Shown here in pieces: positions 1 through 9,872 of a stretch of DNA of 64,000 nt (its first letter is position 1; every line of letters begins with the position of its first letter). Below the pieces are notes generated by a model, which made no database searches, was not told the origin of the DNA, and was given only the letters and a program-made list of their open reading frames with translations. Origin of the DNA: Chiua virens (Eukaryota > Basidiomycota > Agaricomycetes > Boletales > Boletaceae). The translations under genes were made by a program, and so were the position numbers. The stretch is taken from the NCBI GenBank assembly GCA_019787685.1, contig JAHNUO010000002.1:2790001-2854000 (forward strand), given 5' to 3'.

Positions 1-1
1 C

Positions 2-1129
2 GGGAATGACCCAGAGAAGCGCCGCAAAGTTCTGGGTCTCCAGTTATTGGAAAAGGAGTGGGACCAAGTCCGTCTCCTTCTGGCCCTCCTTGTGGTATGT
101 CTTGTTTTTCCTTCCATCACATGCCAATGTGACACCATTCACATTAGTTTGCAGAGAATGCACAACACGCATTCTCATCAAAGCAAGGGCCTACGCTACA
201 TACAGCCCTCCTAGCTTTGGAGACACTACACAAAGCATGGTCGTCGCGCACAAAGAGCAAGAAGTTTGCAAGATTCAATGCTGCGCTTGAAGCAGGGGTG
301 CAAAACATAACCCATTACTATGAGCGTACAGCAACATCCGACGCGCATATCATAGCAATGAGTAAGTGGACTTGCGATATGTCGTACCTATCTGACATCT
401 GCTTTCTTTCTCTAGTTCTCGATCCTCATCAAAAGCTTGACTATATTCGTGCCAATTGGGGCGAACGGCTTGCAAATGAAGCGACGAAGCATGCAGAATT
501 AATCGTAAGTCATTTTTTTCTCAATCATATTCTCCATTAACGAATCCAACAAGTACAAAGAATGTTATTATATGATGTATGGCTCTGACACTGATGCCCC
601 ACAGCCCATGGACCACAAACATTGCATCACAATGCGTAACCCCAAACTTGATGCCCTTTTGGGGTCTGACATCAACGATGAGAGCGAGAATGAGGATACG
701 ATCAGTTGGAACCAGAGCAACAAATATGGTGGTGATCCCACACACCCATGGCTGCAAGGTTTCCACAACTACCTCAATGTGTGGGAACACCTTGGCGACA
801 CCACCATCGTGCAGTGGTGGGGAATGCACTCCTCACGATACCCAGTGTGGGGATCCCTGGCACAGGACTTTCTCCCCATCATGGCCAGCTCCGTATCTTC
901 AGAACGTGCATTTTCATCTGCCGGGATAACCATCACCAAGCGCCGCAATCATCTCAAGGCTGACATCGTGGAAGCACTTCAATTCTTGAAGTGTAGTACA
1001 AGGTCGAGTGTCCCACTTCAAGAGGATCCTTTGCTTGCTCCAGAGGTGCATGAAAAGCAAGATTCTGGTGATGACGATGGGGAGACTGAGGATGAGTGGG
1101 ATGGTAGTATTCTTGACATTAATCAATAG
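2..1129 (+). CDS. hAT-family transposase, C-terminal part (5' end outside window)
   Basis: Reading is open from the left edge once three short introns are removed: exons about 2-94, 148-361, 416-504 and 554-1129, all with GT..AG ends and matching phases. The last exon carries the hAT C-terminal dimerisation region: a W-rich stretch (HPWLQGFHNYLNVWEH) followed by YPVWGSLAQDFLPIMASS and SSVSSERAFSSAG, then an acidic tail ending at TAA... the stop at 1129. Upstream exons contain the typical helical part before it (SSKQGPTLHTALLALETLHK, LDPHQKLDYIRANW). hAT transposases cut and paste DNA with an RNase H-like fold; the catalytic residues nearer the N-terminus lie partly outside the window. No stop or frameshift is seen in the visible part, so the copy may be intact, but no terminal inverted repeat was found downstream (1130-1591). 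Confidence 0.85.
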
Positions 1130-1591
1130 CTTATTTTCGAGTCTACTAATGAAACAAGCTGAATATGATGAAGCGCGTAGGGCGGGATTACAATGTGTAA
1201 CAGTTGTGAGAATGCTCGTAAATGAGCATAGACCCTAAGGTCAGCTTGAGTACAGGGTTTAATGTCTTATGAGGACACCTGTGTGTTTAATCCAGTGGTG
1301 AAGGTAATTCACGAGTGCAATGTCTCAGGCAGAGGAGTAATGGTAAAACAAGTTAATTATCAAACTGGGGATCCAGAGTGAAGCTAGTCCCAGTATATAT
1401 ACTAAATACAGGTGGCTGTACACTACTATATAAGGAATGCTAGTAGGTAAGCATAATTACGAATAGTCCGAGGTATCGGCTACATAAGGTGATGCGTGCA
1501 GATGAGGCATGGCATTGACCAATAGGATAAGATCTGTATGAGTCAGGTTAGAAGCCATGGTGAGTCATGATGTGACTCGAGGAGTGCACAT
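1130..1591. other. Stretch without gene between hAT gene and LTR element
   Basis: AT-balanced sequence 3' of the hAT transposase. It should contain the 3' untranslated part and perhaps the 3' end of the hAT element, but no clear terminal inverted repeat or 8-bp duplication can be paired because the other end is outside the window. Confidence 0.4.
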
Positions 1592-2204
1592 TGTAGGGAA
1601 TAGGTATTCCCTGTGCTCGCATAGCACGTTTCCGCACCCTGTCGTCACCCGATCCCAACCCTGATCTGTCTGCTTGTGCGAACTCATCCGGATTGCTGTA
1701 TCCATGCCCGATTTGCCTCGGACTCTTTTATTTTATTTTTGATGCTCCTTATTCGTACTTAGCATTGGCTAGACCATGTCACGCAGCCCTTGCAGGGACG
1801 TTCGGGTGCCTCTCGAACTTTATACCGTATGAAAACCTTCTTTTTATTATTATCCTTACTTAGGACGAGTCTGAGGGTATTCCCGAGGACTATAAATTCA
1901 CTGTATTGACAAAATACAGTAGCTTTTGCCCGTGTGCATCTGTCTCACATCGTTTTCGGTCGACGTTCATTTTCTCTCGCTCTCCTCGTATTTTCTCAAT
2001 CCGGATCGGACTGCCGTGTCCGCTTTTCTATCCGTTTTAATCCGGATTCGCCCCGGATTCATCTCGGACTATTCAAAAACCATTATTCGTCGTTCACCAA
2101 CTCAGTGTTGTCCCTGGGTCGAACGGAATCGCATTCCTTCACCCTCTTTCTATTTCTTTCAATCCCCCTGAGTATTGCACTACAGCCGGGATATATTACC
2201 TTCA
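1592..2204 (+). repeat. 5' LTR of the gag-only element (family 1)
   Basis: Begins with TG and a 16-nt palindrome (GGGAATAGGTATTCCC at 1596-1611), carries a TATA-like box TATAAA at 1891, and ends CTTCA. The same LTR occurs at 5479-6091, 8069-9317 (interrupted), 58421-59034 and 62330-62944. Confidence 0.9.
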
Positions 2205-2206
2205 AC

Positions 2207-2224
2207 TGGAGCCCACCGCGAGGG
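2207..2224 (+). promoter_or_regulatory. Putative tRNA primer-binding site
   Basis: Two bases after the LTR end the sequence begins TGG and continues TGGAGCCCACCGCGAGGG, the complement of a possible tRNA 3' end ...GGGCTCCA. A U73 discriminator before CCA would suit tRNA-Cys, but the host tRNA is not available here, so the tRNA identity is inference. The identical site follows the LTR at 62947. Confidence 0.55.
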
Positions 2225-2472
2225 ACTTCCAGAAGTTGGTACAGACGACGACAACCCATCCACTCATTATTCACCTCACTCACAACACACCTTCGCTTCA
2301 CTCTCAGAAAATTTTCGCCTCGGTTAACACCTCCTTGCATAGCATCATCGCCCCTATTGAACCCTGCACCACTACCCTTACGCCGCCGCAGAACTCTAAG
2401 TGACGTCAGACAAGTCAGACGACACACCTGTCACGGCACACAGTGACCTGTGCCACCATCCGAGTCGTTACT

Positions 2473-4251
2473 ATGCCATCACCCGGATATCTCCTACAGC
2501 TGCCCTTCCGGACTGCCTCTAGCGCCCCACGTTTTGATGCGACCATTCCGTCACAGTTACCTGCCTTTTTGAAATACATCGATCAGTTAGCTACGAGCAT
2601 TGGACTCACGGACGCACAGAAGATTAATACAGCCATCTGGTATGCCTACCCAGAAGACGCCGAGCTATGGCGGACATCGCAGCAAGTACTCGCAGCGCAG
2701 CCGGATTGGTCAACGTTCGTAGCGGATGTCCAGCACTGGTACTCATCATACGACGATGACTACCCACTTTACGTTCCAGAACCATCCATCGACATCACCA
2801 CCGACCCCATCCTTGCCTCAGCGTCCACCTTGTCGAATCTAGCAGATCACATGCCACAAAGTGATTCCATCCGGGTCCATTCAAGGATAGTAGAATGCGA
2901 TCCTGAGCAATCCGGTAACATCTCAATTGAACCCATCTATGCTGATCCGCCTCTATCAGCTGTCGAATTTGTGGTACCGCAGGCCAAAACACAGGAGCAA
3001 GATGAACCGGATTGCCCCAACACATCTCACCCACTATGCTCACCCGCCTCAGCCACAATCTCTCTGCCACCGGACGTACTCATGCATACATCAATCCGGA
3101 TGTTCTCAGATCCATCACCACGACCAGTCCAACCACCTTCGCCCTCTTCAGATACATCACAACCCGACTCGTCCACCCCATCGCTCTCACCATCGACCAC
3201 GCCAGCCTTGCCACCTCTGTCACCTCGGATGACTATGAAGTCGCCATCAACAAACCTCACGCCACCACTCACCCATCCGTCGCATAGTACCGGATTGCAG
3301 CTCAGCAGATCGACGTTTTCGGCTATGACAAAACGGCCAACTGGGCGCATACTCTCATCCCACTCACTTCCCTCTCGCTCACCTGGCTTAGCACGACCAC
3401 CTCACTTGCCTCCAGAAGACACAACTGTTTTATCACCACCGGATCCATCATCATCGCCATCCGTTTGTGATAGCAGCACGCCGGCCGCGTCACCGAAAAC
3501 ATCTATCCGGATAGCTCGGATCATGTCGGATCCATCACCACCTGCATTGCCCAGTCGGTCTCTCATCTCTAAAGCTGTCCCATTGCCTATCATGTCTGAA
3601 CTACCGTCTCTGCATTTACGGCCATATCCGAGGATTTGTAGTACCTCACCGGTTCAATCAGTTTCTGGCCGGGTATCGAAGCTACATGCACTCTTCTGCG
3701 CAGTTCCTATACCCCATGAAGTGCGCAAATTGCAGCCACTCTCATTGCCCTCGCCCTTCCTCAACAAACCGCCATCTCTGCATTTACGACCGTATCCGAG
3801 GATGAGCACCTCACCGGTTCGATCGGTTTCCGGCCATGGATTGAAGCTAAATGCACTCTTCTGCACAGTTCCTATGCACCATGAAGTGCGCACATTGCAG
3901 CCACACCCATCACCCTCGTTCTTTTTCAACAAACTGCCCTCGCTGCTATCAACCTCACCCCTCGTTTCCGCAACCATGCCACCACCCATCTCATCCGAGC
4001 CGCCACCTCTACGTTTATGGCCGTATCCAAGGACCCATACCTCACCGGTTCAATCGGTTCTGAGCCGGTTATCGAAACTACGCATGCCCTTCGCTGCTCT
4101 CCCAATCCGTTTCCCTCTCTCTCAATTTTACACTAACGCACACATCTTTTCGTTTCAGTTTATGCTTCAGCTGTCTTTGCCCACATCAGGTTTATTCGAC
4201 GACCCGGCCGACACTGTTCGGTCACATTTTCCCTTCGATCCGGGAATCTGA
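2473..4251 (+). CDS. Gag-like protein of the non-autonomous LTR element
   Basis: Start chosen at the ATG at 2473 (MPSPGYLL...); an in-frame upstream GTG at 2443 is not needed. About 592 residues. The first ~110 residues look like the capsid N-terminal region of basidiomycete Ty3/gypsy Gag: a helical stretch with PSQLPAFLKYIDQLA, IGLTDAQKINTAIWYAYPED, ELWRTSQ and WSTFVADVQHWY. The rest is Pro/Ser/Thr-rich and probably disordered, and contains a module (PSLHLRPYP...SPVQSVSG...HEVR.LQP) repeated about three times (3598-4090). No CCHC zinc knuckle was seen. Known Gag proteins package element RNA into virus-like particles; that role is inferred here. A second copy of the same ORF runs off the right edge of the window (63213-64000). 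Confidence 0.7.
   Translation: MPSPGYLLQLPFRTASSAPRFDATIPSQLPAFLKYIDQLATSIGLTDAQKINTAIWYAYPEDAELWRTSQQVLAAQPDWSTFVADVQHWYSSYDDDYPLYVPEPSIDITTDPILASASTLSNLADHMPQSDSIRVHSRIVECDPEQSGNISIEPIYADPPLSAVEFVVPQAKTQEQDEPDCPNTSHPLCSPASATISLPPDVLMHTSIRMFSDPSPRPVQPPSPSSDTSQPDSSTPSLSPSTTPALPPLSPRMTMKSPSTNLTPPLTHPSHSTGLQLSRSTFSAMTKRPTGRILSSHSLPSRSPGLARPPHLPPEDTTVLSPPDPSSSPSVCDSSTPAASPKTSIRIARIMSDPSPPALPSRSLISKAVPLPIMSELPSLHLRPYPRICSTSPVQSVSGRVSKLHALFCAVPIPHEVRKLQPLSLPSPFLNKPPSLHLRPYPRMSTSPVRSVSGHGLKLNALFCTVPMHHEVRTLQPHPSPSFFFNKLPSLLSTSPLVSATMPPPISSEPPPLRLWPYPRTHTSPVQSVLSRLSKLRMPFAALPIRFPLSQFYTNAHIFSFQFMLQLSLPTSGLFDDPADTVRSHFPFDPGI
3598..4090 (+). repeat. Internal coding repeats in the Gag-like ORF
   Basis: Three related units start near 3604, 3772 and 4003, each opening with a CATTTACGGCC-like stretch (protein L-H-L-R-P-Y-P). 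The first two are 168 bp apart, in frame; the third is more diverged and 231 bp further on. Confidence 0.75.
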
Positions 4252-4343
4252 CCATTTCTTTGTTTTACTATCATCGAGATTCCCTCACCCTTTCTCCACA
4301 GCATTATCCGGATGACCGGTAGGTCATCAGATATGACCTACCC

Positions 4344-4355
4344 AGGGGGGAGGGG
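4344..4355 (+). promoter_or_regulatory. Polypurine tract-like run
   Basis: AGGGGGGAGGGG inside the internal region of the LTR element. It has the composition of a plus-strand primer tract, but it lies 1.1 kb upstream of the 3' LTR rather than next to it, so its role is uncertain. Confidence 0.4.
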
Positions 4356-5199
4356 TCTACAAGACCACCTCGGTTTCTACACGCAACTTTTCGCGTTTTC
4401 ACAATTTCAGTCATTGAAATTATTCTTTTGATATCTGTTTCATCTCTGTTTTGTCCCCGGTATTCGTCCGGCAGATCTCTATCTCACCCCGGGTTTAGTC
4501 CGGTGATCGATCATTACTCATTGAACAAGAAACCATTGCAGAAAAGAAAAGAATACCGTATAGAAAAACCAACACACAATCGTATAGTCCTTTCATTTCT
4601 TCTACCACTCAATTCACCACTTCGTTATTGCAACCATCTAGAATTCGTGCCCTCATCCGCTACGTACCACTTCTGCTCTTCGAACGTGCATAGGCACAAC
4701 GCACTTTATCCGGTCGTATCCGGATCATTTCCGGACGTTTTTAGGTATCACAAAAGGGCATCCGTTGCAGGTATAGATGCGAAAGACGCACGACGAAGAC
4801 AAGCCGAGTCGGACACTCGTCAATTGGTTTCATTTTGTTTTTCTCTTTCTTATCATCTCTTTCACATTCAACCATGCAGTTCTTTTCTTCGTATTCGGAT
4901 CACACAGCAAGCAGCGGATAGCAAACTCGGCCGACCGGATCACATTGGATCACACCGGACACATGCGGACAAGCAGAATTCACGCAGGACGATCGACGCA
5001 TACCAGAGATGCTATCACTGCAATGAACATGAAACCATCACACACACTTCGCATCGCAGATTACGGCCATCCTTCATCCATCGTGCCTTCATGCGCGAGA
5101 CTATAGACAACAGACACACAGAAAAGCCACGCATCACACCGTCGCGATCACTATCTGATCCTGTCATTTGCGGATCATCGTCACTGTGCCGCTATCACC

Positions 5200-5350
5200 A
5201 GTCGTCATTGTCGTTCTTGTCGTTTTCGGGTCATCATCACTGTGCAGCCACCATCACTCTCGTTGTCATCATCATCATCTCTGTCGTCATCTCTGTCGTC
5301 GTCTCTGTCATTACTATCATCACTCTCATCGCTGTCATTGTCTCTGTCGA
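5200..5350 (+). repeat. Degenerate TCA/TCG/TCT microsatellite
   Basis: Low-complexity run of imperfect TCN triplets (for example repeated CATCATCATCAT, CTCTGTCGTCGT) near the 3' end of the LTR element's internal region. It produces hydrophobic or Ser-rich spurious reading frames. Confidence 0.8.
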
Positions 5351-5478
5351 CGTATCCGTCACCCTTGCGTATCCGGACCCATCCGCTGCCATCTGCAACT
5401 GTCACGTTGAACCACCGATCGCATCCCCATACACATTGGGCTGACTGGGGACAGTCAGCATCTAAAGTCCCCGTCGGG

Positions 5479-6091
5479 TGTAGGGAATAGGTATTCCCTG
5501 TGCTCGCATAGCACGTTTCCGCACCCTGTCGTCACCCGATCCCAATCCTGATCTGTCTGCTTGTGCGAACTCATCTGGATTGCTGTATCCATGCCCGATT
5601 TGCCTCGGACTCTTTTATTTTATTTTTGATGCTCCTTATTCGTACTTAGCATTGGCTAGACCATGTCACGCAGCCCTTGCAGGGACGTTCGGGTGCCTCT
5701 CGAACTTTATACCGTATGAAAACCTTCTTTTTATTATTATCCTTACTTAGGACGAGTCTGAGGGTATTCCCGAGGACTATAAATTCACTGTATTGACAAA
5801 ATACAGTAGCTTTTGCCCGTGTGCATCTGTCTCACATCGTTTTCGGTCGACGTTCATTTTCTCTCGCTCTCCTCGTATTTTCTCAATCCGGATCGGACTG
5901 CCGTGTCCGCTTTTCTATCCGTTTTAATCCGGATTCGCCCCGGATTCATCTCGGACTATTCAAAAACCATTATTCGTCGTTCACCAACTCAGTGTTGTCC
6001 CTGGGTCGAACGGAATCGCATTCCTTCACCCTCTTTCTATTTCTTTCAATCCCCCTGAGTATTGCACTACAGCCGGGATATATTACCTTCA
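5479..6091 (+). repeat. 3' LTR of the gag-only element (family 1)
   Basis: 613 bp, almost identical to 1592-2204; two visible differences, CC-AACC to CCAATCC and TCCGG to TCTGG, both C-to-T in this copy. Confidence 0.9.
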
Positions 6092-6480
6092 ACGTGCATC
6101 AACGGAAGGATCTAGCATGGGAGTACACATTGTTAAGGCGTGTAGTGAAATGAAAGCCCACGGAGATTAATAACATGCTTTAGGGTTGTGTTGTAACCCT
6201 AGACAATGTGGTAAACACGTGTCACAAAAAGTTAGAAGCATGGAAATCGTGATTGTAACAACTAGTACATACATGTACTACATTTTGTCTCATACTTTGT
6301 TTTTTGGTAGCAGTTTATATCAAGCCGTGGCCTAGGCTTAAGCTCAGGCTTTCAAGCTGGGCCAGGCCGTCTTTAGGGGCTTTAGGGGCCTAGAGCCTGG
6401 CTTGTGATTTTGTGAAGCCACTAGCCCCCTAAGCCAGGCCCAGGCCGGGGCTTTTGGGCTGGGCCGGGCCATGGAATCAC
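6092..6480. other. Stretch without gene before the minisatellite
   Basis: 6092-6300 is unremarkable AT-rich sequence. 6320-6475 is GC-rich and self-complementary, with repeated GGCC/AGGCC/GGGGC blocks (TTTAGGGGCTTTAGGGGCC, AGGCCCAGGCC). No coding region is recognised. Confidence 0.5.
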
Positions 6481-7784
6481 TACCTGCAACCCTGGCACAT
6501 CGGTCAACCCCAGAGGTGCATGCAAGGCTCGTACCCTTGGTATTGGCCGCCCCCTGCAACCCTTGGTATCGGCCACCCCCTGCAACCCTGGCACATCGGT
6601 CAACCCCAGAGGTGCATGTGAGGGAGGCTCATACCCCTGGTGTCGGCCGCCCCCTGCAACCCTGGCACATTGGCCAACCCCAGAGGTGCATGCAAGGGAG
6701 GCTTGTACCCTTGGTATCGGCCACCCCCTGCAACCCTGGCACATCGGCCAACCCCAGAGGTGCATGCAAGGGAGTCTTGTACCCTTGGTATCGGCCGCCC
6801 CCTGCAACCCTGGCACATTGGCTGACCCCAGAGGTGCATGTGAGGGAGGCTCATACCCCTGGTGTTGGCCGCCCCCTGCAACCCTGGCACATCGGCCAAC
6901 CCCAGAGGTGCATGCAAGGGAGGCTCGTACCCTTGGTGTCGGCCACCCCCTGCAACCCTGGCACATCAGCCAACCCCAGAGGTGCATGCAAGGAAGGCTC
7001 ATACCCTTGGTGTCGGCTGCCCCCTGCAGCCCTGGCACATCGGCCGACCCCAGAGGTATGTGCAAGGGAGGCTCGTACCCTTGGTATTGGCCGCCCCCTG
7101 CAACCCTGGCACATCAGCCGACCCCAGAGGTGCATACAAAGGAGGCTCATACCCTTGGTATCGGCCGCCCCCTGCAACCCTGGCACATTGGCCGACCCCA
7201 GAGATGCATGCAAAGGAGGCTCGTACCCTTGGTATCAGCCACCCCCTGCAACCCTGGCACATCGGCCAACCCCAGAGGTACGTGTGAGGGAGGCTCATAC
7301 CCCTGGTATCAGCCGCTCCCTGCAACCCTGGCACATTGGCCAACCCCAGAGGTGCATGCAAGGGAGGCTCATACCCTTGGTATCAGCCGCCCCCTGCAAC
7401 CCTGGCACATCGGCCAACCCCAGAGGTGCATGCAAGGGAGACTCATACCCCTGGTGTCGGCCACCCCCTGCAACCTTGGCACATCAGCCGACCCCAGAGG
7501 TGCATGCAAGGGAGACTCGTACCCCTGGTGTTGGCTGCCCCCTGCAACTCTGGCACATCAGCCAACCCCAGAGGTGTGTGTGAGGGAGGCTCATACCCTT
7601 GTCAGTCACCCCCTGCAACCCTGGCACATCGGCCAACCCCAGAGGTGCATGCAAGGGAGGCTTGTACCCCTGGTGTTGGCCGTCCCCTCCAACCCTGGCA
7701 CATCAGCCAACCCCAGAGGTACATGCAAGGGAGGCACATACCCTAGATGTGTTGGCCGACCCCAGAGGTGCATGAACTTCCATA
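6481..7784. repeat. Minisatellite, about 18 units of 74-75 bp
   Basis: Head-to-tail units, each carrying GCAACCCTGGCACATCGGCC, then AACCCCAGAGGTGCATGCAA, then GGGAGGCTCGTACCCTTGGT. The block ACCCTGGCACAT recurs every 74 or 75 bp from 6486 to 7692. The first unit is shortened and the last decays near 7784. Units differ by a few substitutions, mostly C/T and G/A. There are no spacers, so it is not a CRISPR array. The unit lacks stop codons in most frames on both strands, which makes long spurious ORFs. Confidence 0.95.
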
Positions 7785-8068
7785 TCAGGTCTGCTTACAT
7801 CATGCTCTTAGTCAAACAATTGTCACTGTGAGTAATTTGAACCGGCCGAACCCACATGTGCGACCAGTCAGCTGAAGTTCAGGTGGGACTGGTTCCACAA
7901 TGATTTGTACATGTCAGGGGAACCACTTGTACGACAGAACTTGACTGAAAGGTCTGCCTTAACGGGATCACTTATGTATGCCACAATTGGTACATGTCCC
8001 GACATTGCATTCACCATAAATAAACTCTGCTCATTCAATAATAATCCAGATCCTGCCCATTGGACCGC

Positions 8069-9317
8069 TGTAGGGAATAGGTATTCCCTGTGCTCGCATA
8101 GCACGTTTCCGCACCCTGTTGTCACCCGATCCTGATCCTGATCTGTCTGCTTGTGCGAACTCATCCAGATTGCTGTATCCACACCCGTTTTGCCTCGGAC
8201 TCTTTTATTTTATGTTTGATGCTCCTTATTCGTACTTAGCATTGGCTAGACCATGTCATGTAGCCCTTGCAGGGACATTTGGGTGCCTCTTGAACTTTAT
8301 ACCGTATGAAAACCTTCTTTTTATTATTATCCTTACTTAGGACGAGTCTGAGGGTATTCCCGAGGACTATAAATTCACTGTATTGACAAAAATACAGTAG
8401 CTTTTGCCCGTGTGCATCTGTCTCACATCATTTTCGCTCGACGTTCATTTTCCCTCACTCTCCTCATATTTTCTCGATCCGGATCGGACTGCCATGTCCG
8501 CTTTTCTATCCGTTTTAATCCGGATTCGCCCCGGATTCATCTCAGACTACTCAAAAACCATTATTCGTCGTTCACCAACTCAGTGTTGTCCCTGGGTCGA
8601 ACGGAATCGCATTCCTTCACCCTCTGTTACAACTTTTCTCTTTTGCCTTGTCGACTCCATTTCCCAATGGACTCTTACCTTAGCTCTTCCGCTCTATGAC
8701 CCACTCCCCGTACTTGCGGAGATCATATCGCTCCATAGCATGGTAGCTTTCTTTGTTTCTTGATCGGTCGTCGTTGCACGACTCCCTCTTCTTACGAAGT
8801 GTCCCCACTTCACCTTTGTTCCCTTTACTTAGTATTTCCCTTCGTTGGAACACCCTTTATATCAAACGTATATAACTCGCAGCGATATTCCCTCTGTACC
8901 ACTGTACTTCTATAGTAACCGCAATCTACAGCTGAGTATCACTGCTCCACTCGGACCCTTCCTTGTGACCACTTGACCAGGGACTTCTCTCGTCGTCCCT
9001 TGACCAAACACTCGAACTCATCGTAGTCAAACCCTCGACCCTTGACCGTCCCTCGGGTATAGATTCCCAACCGGACAACTCTCAGCAATGCCTGAGTTTT
9101 CACTCGTCTCTCTGGTAGCAACCTGCTGACCAGAAACCTTCATTCAACTCTTCAGCGCACCACGTATCAAGTGGTGGTTGTTTGAGTTATTGCAGCCACT
9201 TGGTACTTGGCACTTTTGCGGCTACGCTAGGTCCTACCCGGAACTATCGTAACACCCTCTTTTCTATTCTTTCAATCCCCCTGAGTATTGCACTACAGCC
9301 GGGATTTATTACCTTCA
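8069..9317 (+). mobile_element. Solo LTR of family 1 inserted into copia pol, itself interrupted
   Basis: Starts TGTAGGG at 8069 and ends CTTCA at 9317. After removing the nested insert (8625-9254 plus one 5-bp duplication) it is 614 bp, matching the other family 1 LTRs. It is flanked by ACCGC at 8064-8068 and at 9317-9321 (the first A shared with the LTR end), which fits a 4-5 bp target duplication. Confidence 0.9.
8625..9254 (+). mobile_element. Solo LTR of a second family (family 2), nested in family 1 LTR
   Basis: 630 bp beginning TGTTACAAC and ending TCGTAACA, so TGTTA...TAACA inverted ends. Flanked by the 5-bp duplication CCCTC (8620-8624 and 9255-9259); the uninterrupted family 1 LTRs have this motif once. 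Such a clean solo LTR normally results from recombination between the two LTRs of a full element. Confidence 0.9.
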
Positions 9318-9862
9318 CCGCAGTGAAACAAGTGTTGTGCTACCTCAAGGGCACAAAAGATCTTGGAATAACATATGTGCACAATAACAAACAGAGCAGT
9401 TTCTACGGTTATGCAGATGCAAGCTTTGCTGCCAATAACGATTTAACTTCAACAAGTGGCAACATTTTTATTCTCAATGGAGGTGCCATTGCCTGGAGCT
9501 CAAAGAAGGAACCAACAGCTGCGCTTTCTACCACCGAGGCCAAATTTACTGCAATGGCCAGAGCCGAGAAGGATGTGATCTGGCTCAGAAATCTTTATTC
9601 TGAAATTGGTTTCAAGCCTGAAAACGCGACCATCCTCTACAGCGACAACAAATCTGCTATTGCCATTGCGATGAATGCCCAATTTCACAAACAGGCAAAG
9701 TATTTTGACCTACAGAACTTACATATGTGGAACACAATCAAAATTGGCTGGATAACCCTCGTATATTGTCCAACCAATGATATGACTGCTGATATACTCA
9801 CAAAAGCCCTACCACGACAAAAACATTTACAGCACTCCAAAGCTCTCGGCCTCCGTGCAGCT

Positions 9863-9872
9863 TGAGGGGGAG
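9863..9872 (+). promoter_or_regulatory. Polypurine tract of the copia element
   Basis: TGAGGGGGAG directly before the TGTTGGACTC start of the 3' LTR and overlapping the pol stop codon, the usual copia arrangement. Confidence 0.8.

Larger units (their letters stand above)
1592..6091 (+). mobile_element. Complete LTR retrotransposon with Gag-like ORF and no pol (non-autonomous)
   Basis: Two 613-bp LTRs (1592-2204 and 5479-6091) in direct orientation flank a 3.3 kb internal region. Both start TGTAGGG and end CTTCA. They differ visibly at only two places (both C in the 5' copy, T in the 3' copy), so the insertion is young. A tRNA primer-binding-like site follows the 5' LTR at 2207. The internal region has one long Gag-like ORF (2473-4251); 4252-5478 shows no reverse transcriptase, integrase or protease motif in any frame. 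A purine tract lies at 4344-4355, unusually 1.1 kb before the 3' LTR. Flanking bases ACAT (before) and ACGT (after) could be a mismatched 4-bp target duplication, but this is weak. I read it as a gag-only, non-autonomous element that would need pol supplied in trans. Confidence 0.85.
7905..9865 (+). pseudogene. Copia (Ty1-type) pol, C-terminal RNase H part, split by LTR insertions
   Basis: 7905-8068 encodes the end of reverse transcriptase/connection (SLMYATIGTCPDIAFTINKL, then NNPDPAHW). The frame is cut at 8068 by a solo LTR and resumes after 9317 with VKQVLCYLKGTKDLGI, followed by the RNase H domain: GYADASFAANNDLTSTSG with the catalytic Asp, WSSKKEPTAALSTTEAKF, YSDNKSAI, and a tail ending MTADILTKALPRQKH at the stop 9865. 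The bases ACCGC on both sides of the inserted LTR are the target duplication. Everything upstream of the RT end is missing and replaced by the minisatellite side, so this is a 5'-truncated dead copy. Confidence 0.9.

Noticed and set aside
1926..2446. ORFs repeated at 1934, 5821, 8412, 58764 and 62674
   Set aside because: They lie inside the LTRs and recur because the LTR recurs; no protein family similarity.
4428..5444. 338-residue ORF after the Gag-like ORF
   Set aside because: No RT, integrase, protease or other motif; composition is driven by a TCN microsatellite at its end. Could still be element-encoded, but not supportable.
6481..7784. CRISPR array
   Set aside because: Units are contiguous and similar over their full length, with no unique spacers, and the host is a eukaryote.
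6471..7831. Two long overlapping plus-strand ORFs (370 and 422 residues) and matching minus-strand ORFs
   Set aside because: They are different frames of the same 74-bp tandem repeat, open only because the unit lacks stops; no start context, intron or family signature.
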